A stretch of 34,258 nucleotides of DNA. Source: Chloroflexota bacterium. GTDB taxonomy: Bacteria > Chloroflexota > UBA11872 > VXOZ01. The notes beneath the pieces were generated by a model that saw only the letters and a program-made list of their open reading frames with translations, had not been told where the DNA came from and did no database searches. Location of the stretch: the NCBI GenBank assembly GCA_022824225.1, contig JAJEAH010000069.1, positions 1 to 34,258 of the forward strand, written 5' to 3'. A program made the translations under genes and the position numbers. Shown piece by piece: positions 32,174-34,258 of the stretch (position 1 is its first letter; every line of letters starts with the position of its first letter).

Positions 32174-33136
32174 CTAGTTGCCATCTTTCGTCACCACGTC
32201 GATAAGCGCCTGGATGTAGCCGTTTGCAAACGCCCGGCCCCGGTGGCCCCAGGCGGAATCGCCGTCGGTCTGGGGCACGTGGTCGTCGATGAAGAAGCCG
32301 TCAAACCCCACCTCGTGGTAGATCTGCATCGTCTTGTGCATGTCCACGTAGCCGGTATTGATGAACTCTTCCTGGAACTTCGGCACGGGGCTGGAGACGT
32401 TGCGGAAGTGCACGTAGAGGATCTTCTGGCGCTCGCCGAAGTAGCGGATCATCTCGTAGATGTCCTCGCCCTGCATCTCGGCAAACGTGCCCTGGCAAAA
32501 CTCGATGGCGTTGTGGTCGGACGGGTAGATTTCGATGAGGCGCTTGTATGAGGCGAAGTTCCTGAAGAGCAGGGGAATGCCGCCGAGCCGCTCCATGGGC
32601 GGGTCGCACGGGTGGATGCCCAGGCGGATGCCCTCTTCCTCGGCAATGGGCGTGATGAGCCTGATCCAGTACTCCAGGTTCTCCCAAACTTCCTCTTCAG
32701 TGTAGTCGCGGCCGTGGGAGAGCGGCCTCTCCGCGGCTTCCGCGTAGTCGAACGCCGTGGCCACGGCCCCGCAGCGAATGGTGGCGGGCGTCGTCCGCCA
32801 CACCTGGGACGGCATCCAGTGGTAGCCGAAGATGGGTATGCCCGCCCGCGCCATGTTGCGGATGGTGGCAACCATGTTCTCGATCTGCTCGTCCCGGCGC
32901 GGACCGCCCAGCATGACGTGGTCGTAGAATTCGACCGGCACGTTTTCCAGCGCTGAGAGCGTGAGGCCGTACCCTTCGATGGTCTCGCGGAGCTTGACGA
33001 GGTCGTCGAGCTCCCAGCGCCCATTTTCGCCGGGCAGATTTGCCGTATTCAAGAGCACGTCCGTCGCGCCGTACTGCGCGGCAAACTGCAAGTACTCCGG
33101 CGACGGCTCGCGGAATTGACCAAACCCTACTCGCAT
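32174..33136 (-). CDS. uxuA: mannonate dehydratase-like protein (UxuA family), 320 aa
   Basis: TIM-barrel metal-dependent dehydratase; UxuA turns D-mannonate into 2-keto-3-deoxygluconate in glucuronate catabolism. The ATG at 33136 follows GAGGAGG. Family blocks are RLGIHPCDPPMERLGGIP (His 175), IEFCQGTFAEM (Cys 214), ILYVHFRNVSSP (His 243) and FIDDHVPQTDGD (284-292). At 320 aa it is shorter than E. coli UxuA (about 390), so it belongs to a short subfamily whose substrate could be another sugar acid. It starts 27 nt after a TIM-barrel isomerase gene, one operon. Confidence 0.85.
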   Translation of the reverse strand: MRVGFGQFREPSPEYLQFAAQYGATDVLLNTANLPGENGRWELDDLVKLRETIEGYGLTLSALENVPVEFYDHVMLGGPRRDEQIENMVATIRNMARAGIPIFGYHWMPSQVWRTTPATIRCGAVATAFDYAEAAERPLSHGRDYTEEEVWENLEYWIRLITPIAEEEGIRLGIHPCDPPMERLGGIPLLFRNFASYKRLIEIYPSDHNAIEFCQGTFAEMQGEDIYEMIRYFGERQKILYVHFRNVSSPVPKFQEEFINTGYVDMHKTMQIYHEVGFDGFFIDDHVPQTDGDSAWGHRGRAFANGYIQALIDVVTKDGN

Positions 33137-33163
33137 TGCAGCCCTCCTCGCATAGTCAGTGCG

Positions 33164-33955
33164 CTATACCATACAACTCTTGAGATAGGCCGCCGTGGCG
33201 GGCAGAGACTCCTCCGGATCGCCGGTGATGCCGCACTCCAGCGCCATGAAGCCGTCAAAGCCGATTTCCTGCAGCGCGGCAAAGCCGGAGTTGAACTCCG
33301 TGTGGCCGGTGCCGGGTTGGGTGCGGTTGCTGTCGGCCAGGTGGACGTGTTTGACGTATTGCGCCGCGCCGCGAATGCTCGCCGCGATGTCCGCTTCCTC
33401 AATGCTCATGTGAAAGAAGTCCGCCATGATGTTGACGTTGGGATGGTCCGCCGCCGCGCAGATGGCGGCGCCGTCTGCCAGCGAATTCGCCAGGTGGGTT
33501 TCGTAGCGATTGAGGGGTTCCACCAGGATGTTCGTGCCCTCCCGCGCGGCGCTCTCCCCGGCTTCGCGCAAGAGCTCGACGTATAGGTTCCGCTCCAGGT
33601 CCGTACCCGACTGATACGGCGACAGGTCGGGGAATATTGGTGTGCGGCCTCGCACGGGCACGGCAATCACACCCACCAGGCCCAACTCGCCGGCCAGCGC
33701 CAGCAACCCTTTGAAGCGTTCCATGCGCGCGGCGCGGTCTTCTTTGGTGACGCCCAGCAGATCGTGCTCAGAGCCGGTGCAAATCGTGCTGGCCTGCACG
33801 CTGCTGTTGCTCAGCGCCGCCTTGACTTCCTCCAGGCGCTCCGCCAGGTGGCCGTGCATCAGCTCCACGCCCTCGAAGCCGAACCGCTCCAGGTTATCGA
33901 TCTTCTTTTGAAAGGAATCTCCGGGAACCTTGTTCTCTTGGCAGGCAATTTTCAT
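33164..33955 (-). CDS. hydroxypyruvate-isomerase-like TIM-barrel sugar isomerase, 263 aa
   Basis: Xylose-isomerase-like TIM barrel of the sugar phosphate isomerase/epimerase group. The ATG at 33955 follows AGGAG (about 12 nt). Metal ligands are Glu 146 (NILVEPLNRYETH), Asp 179 (NIMADFFHMSIEE), His 205 (VKHVHLADSNR) and Glu 240 (FMALECG), all present and matching hydroxypyruvate isomerase/tagatose-epimerase-like enzymes. First gene of an operon with the UxuA-like dehydratase, supporting a role in sugar or sugar-acid breakdown; the exact ketose is unknown. Confidence 0.9.
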   Translation of the reverse strand: MKIACQENKVPGDSFQKKIDNLERFGFEGVELMHGHLAERLEEVKAALSNSSVQASTICTGSEHDLLGVTKEDRAARMERFKGLLALAGELGLVGVIAVPVRGRTPIFPDLSPYQSGTDLERNLYVELLREAGESAAREGTNILVEPLNRYETHLANSLADGAAICAAADHPNVNIMADFFHMSIEEADIAASIRGAAQYVKHVHLADSNRTQPGTGHTEFNSGFAALQEIGFDGFMALECGITGDPEESLPATAAYLKSCMV

Positions 33956-34097
33956 GAGGCGAAATCTCCTATTTTAGTCTGCATAAGAGCCCTGTCTAGC
34001 TGGGAGCATGCTCCGCTCCCCTTCTATGCGCATCCGTTTCCAAAAGCGGGGGACAAGCCCCCGCGTTACACAAGAAACCGCAGCGACATACGCTCCG
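33956..34097. other. intergenic spacer between the isomerase and the IS30 end
   Basis: Holds the 19-bp palindrome at 34046-34064 and the beginning of the GTCATTCC repeat; no gene. Confidence 0.4.
34046..34064. repeat. 19-bp palindromic repeat GCGGGGGACAAGCCCCCGC
   Basis: Exact reverse complement of the copy at 28390-28408. Confidence 0.75.
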
Positions 34098-34119
34098 TCA
34101 TTCCCGCGCACGCGGGAAG
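34097..34119. repeat. REP-like palindrome GTCATTCCCGCG..CGCGGGAA
   Basis: Fourth copy of the GTCATTCC family. It supplies the last codons and stop of the transposase on the minus strand. Confidence 0.65.
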
Positions 34120-34256
34120 GTGGATTCACATTTCAAGTGCAACACCTGGTTTATGAATACTTCGGCTGGCGTTTGGTACCCGAGGCACTTGCGCGGGGTA
34201 TGGTTGTAGGCTTGGACCAGTTGCGCAAAGCGTTCTTCAGACAGGGCTGCCAGGTC
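34098..34256 (-). mobile_element. IS30-family transposase, C-terminal end (runs off the window)
   Basis: The minus-strand frame enters at the window edge and encodes DLAALSEERFAQLVQAYNH, then TPRKCLGYQTPAEVF, INQVLHLKC and ESTFPRARE before TGA. The block R-K-C-L-G-[YW]-x-T-P-x-E is the C-terminal DDE signature of IS30-type transposases and contains the last catalytic Glu. Only 52 codons are visible, so family membership is clear but intactness is not. The final codons coincide with a REP-like repeat, suggesting the native 3' end may have been altered. Confidence 0.8.
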
Positions 34257-34258
34257 GG

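Overview
The window is high-GC bacterial DNA, consistent with an uncultured environmental Chloroflexota-like lineage. That assignment is an inference from gene content and intergenic repeats; there is no rRNA or other marker to prove it. Genes are mostly short, loosely packed transcription units on both strands. They are separated by repeat-rich spacers with REP-like palindromes of the types GTTCGTGCTGAGC..GTCGAAG, GTCATTCC..GGAATCC and GCGGGGG..CCCCCGC. Several start codons are GTG or TTG, each behind a good Shine-Dalgarno (SD) sequence.

Layout. 1-5.7 kb: a small unknown protein, a membrane/lipoprotein with an HNH-like signature, methylmalonate-semialdehyde dehydrogenase (mmsA) with a stray duplicate of its own 3' end, a small membrane protein, then 1.3 kb of noncoding repeats including a 95-bp tandem array. 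5.7-11.4 kb: queF facing a YhhQ-type queuosine-precursor transporter, a LamG protein split by a beta-propeller, a Clp-like lipoprotein, a vapC remnant, and a VOC-arsR unit whose promoter carries an operator-like palindrome. 11.7-15.5 kb: a more A/T-rich two-gene restriction-modification-type module, an Eco57I-like N6-adenine methylase overlapping a PD-(D/E)XK nuclease. 16-20 kb: a gene graveyard with an OmpR regulator remnant, a LamG remnant and a vapBC pseudo-operon, interleaved with a membrane protein and a ybjQ pair. 20-23.8 kb: small stress/accessory proteins (DUF1801, PhnB-like VOC, SnoaL-like, YCII), an MFS transporter and a Rid protein. 24-34 kb: catabolic and oxidoreductase genes (phytanoyl-CoA dioxygenase-like, MerR regulator, alpha/beta hydrolase, sulfite-oxidase-like molybdoenzyme, M19 dipeptidase, two sugar-isomerase TIM barrels, UxuA-like mannonate dehydratase). 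Within this stretch lies an A/T-richer island with a NYN-domain RNase gene interrupted by one in-frame stop. An IS30-type transposase end closes the window.

How the genes fit together: queF and yhhQ both serve queuosine supply. The TIM-barrel and UxuA-like genes form a sugar-acid/sugar catabolism operon. VOC and arsR form an apparently autoregulated unit. The methylase and nuclease are translationally coupled and are the best defence-system candidate. The NYN gene is coupled through an ATGA overlap to a small membrane protein. The many pseudogenes and repeats indicate a genome with active duplication and decay in accessory regions.
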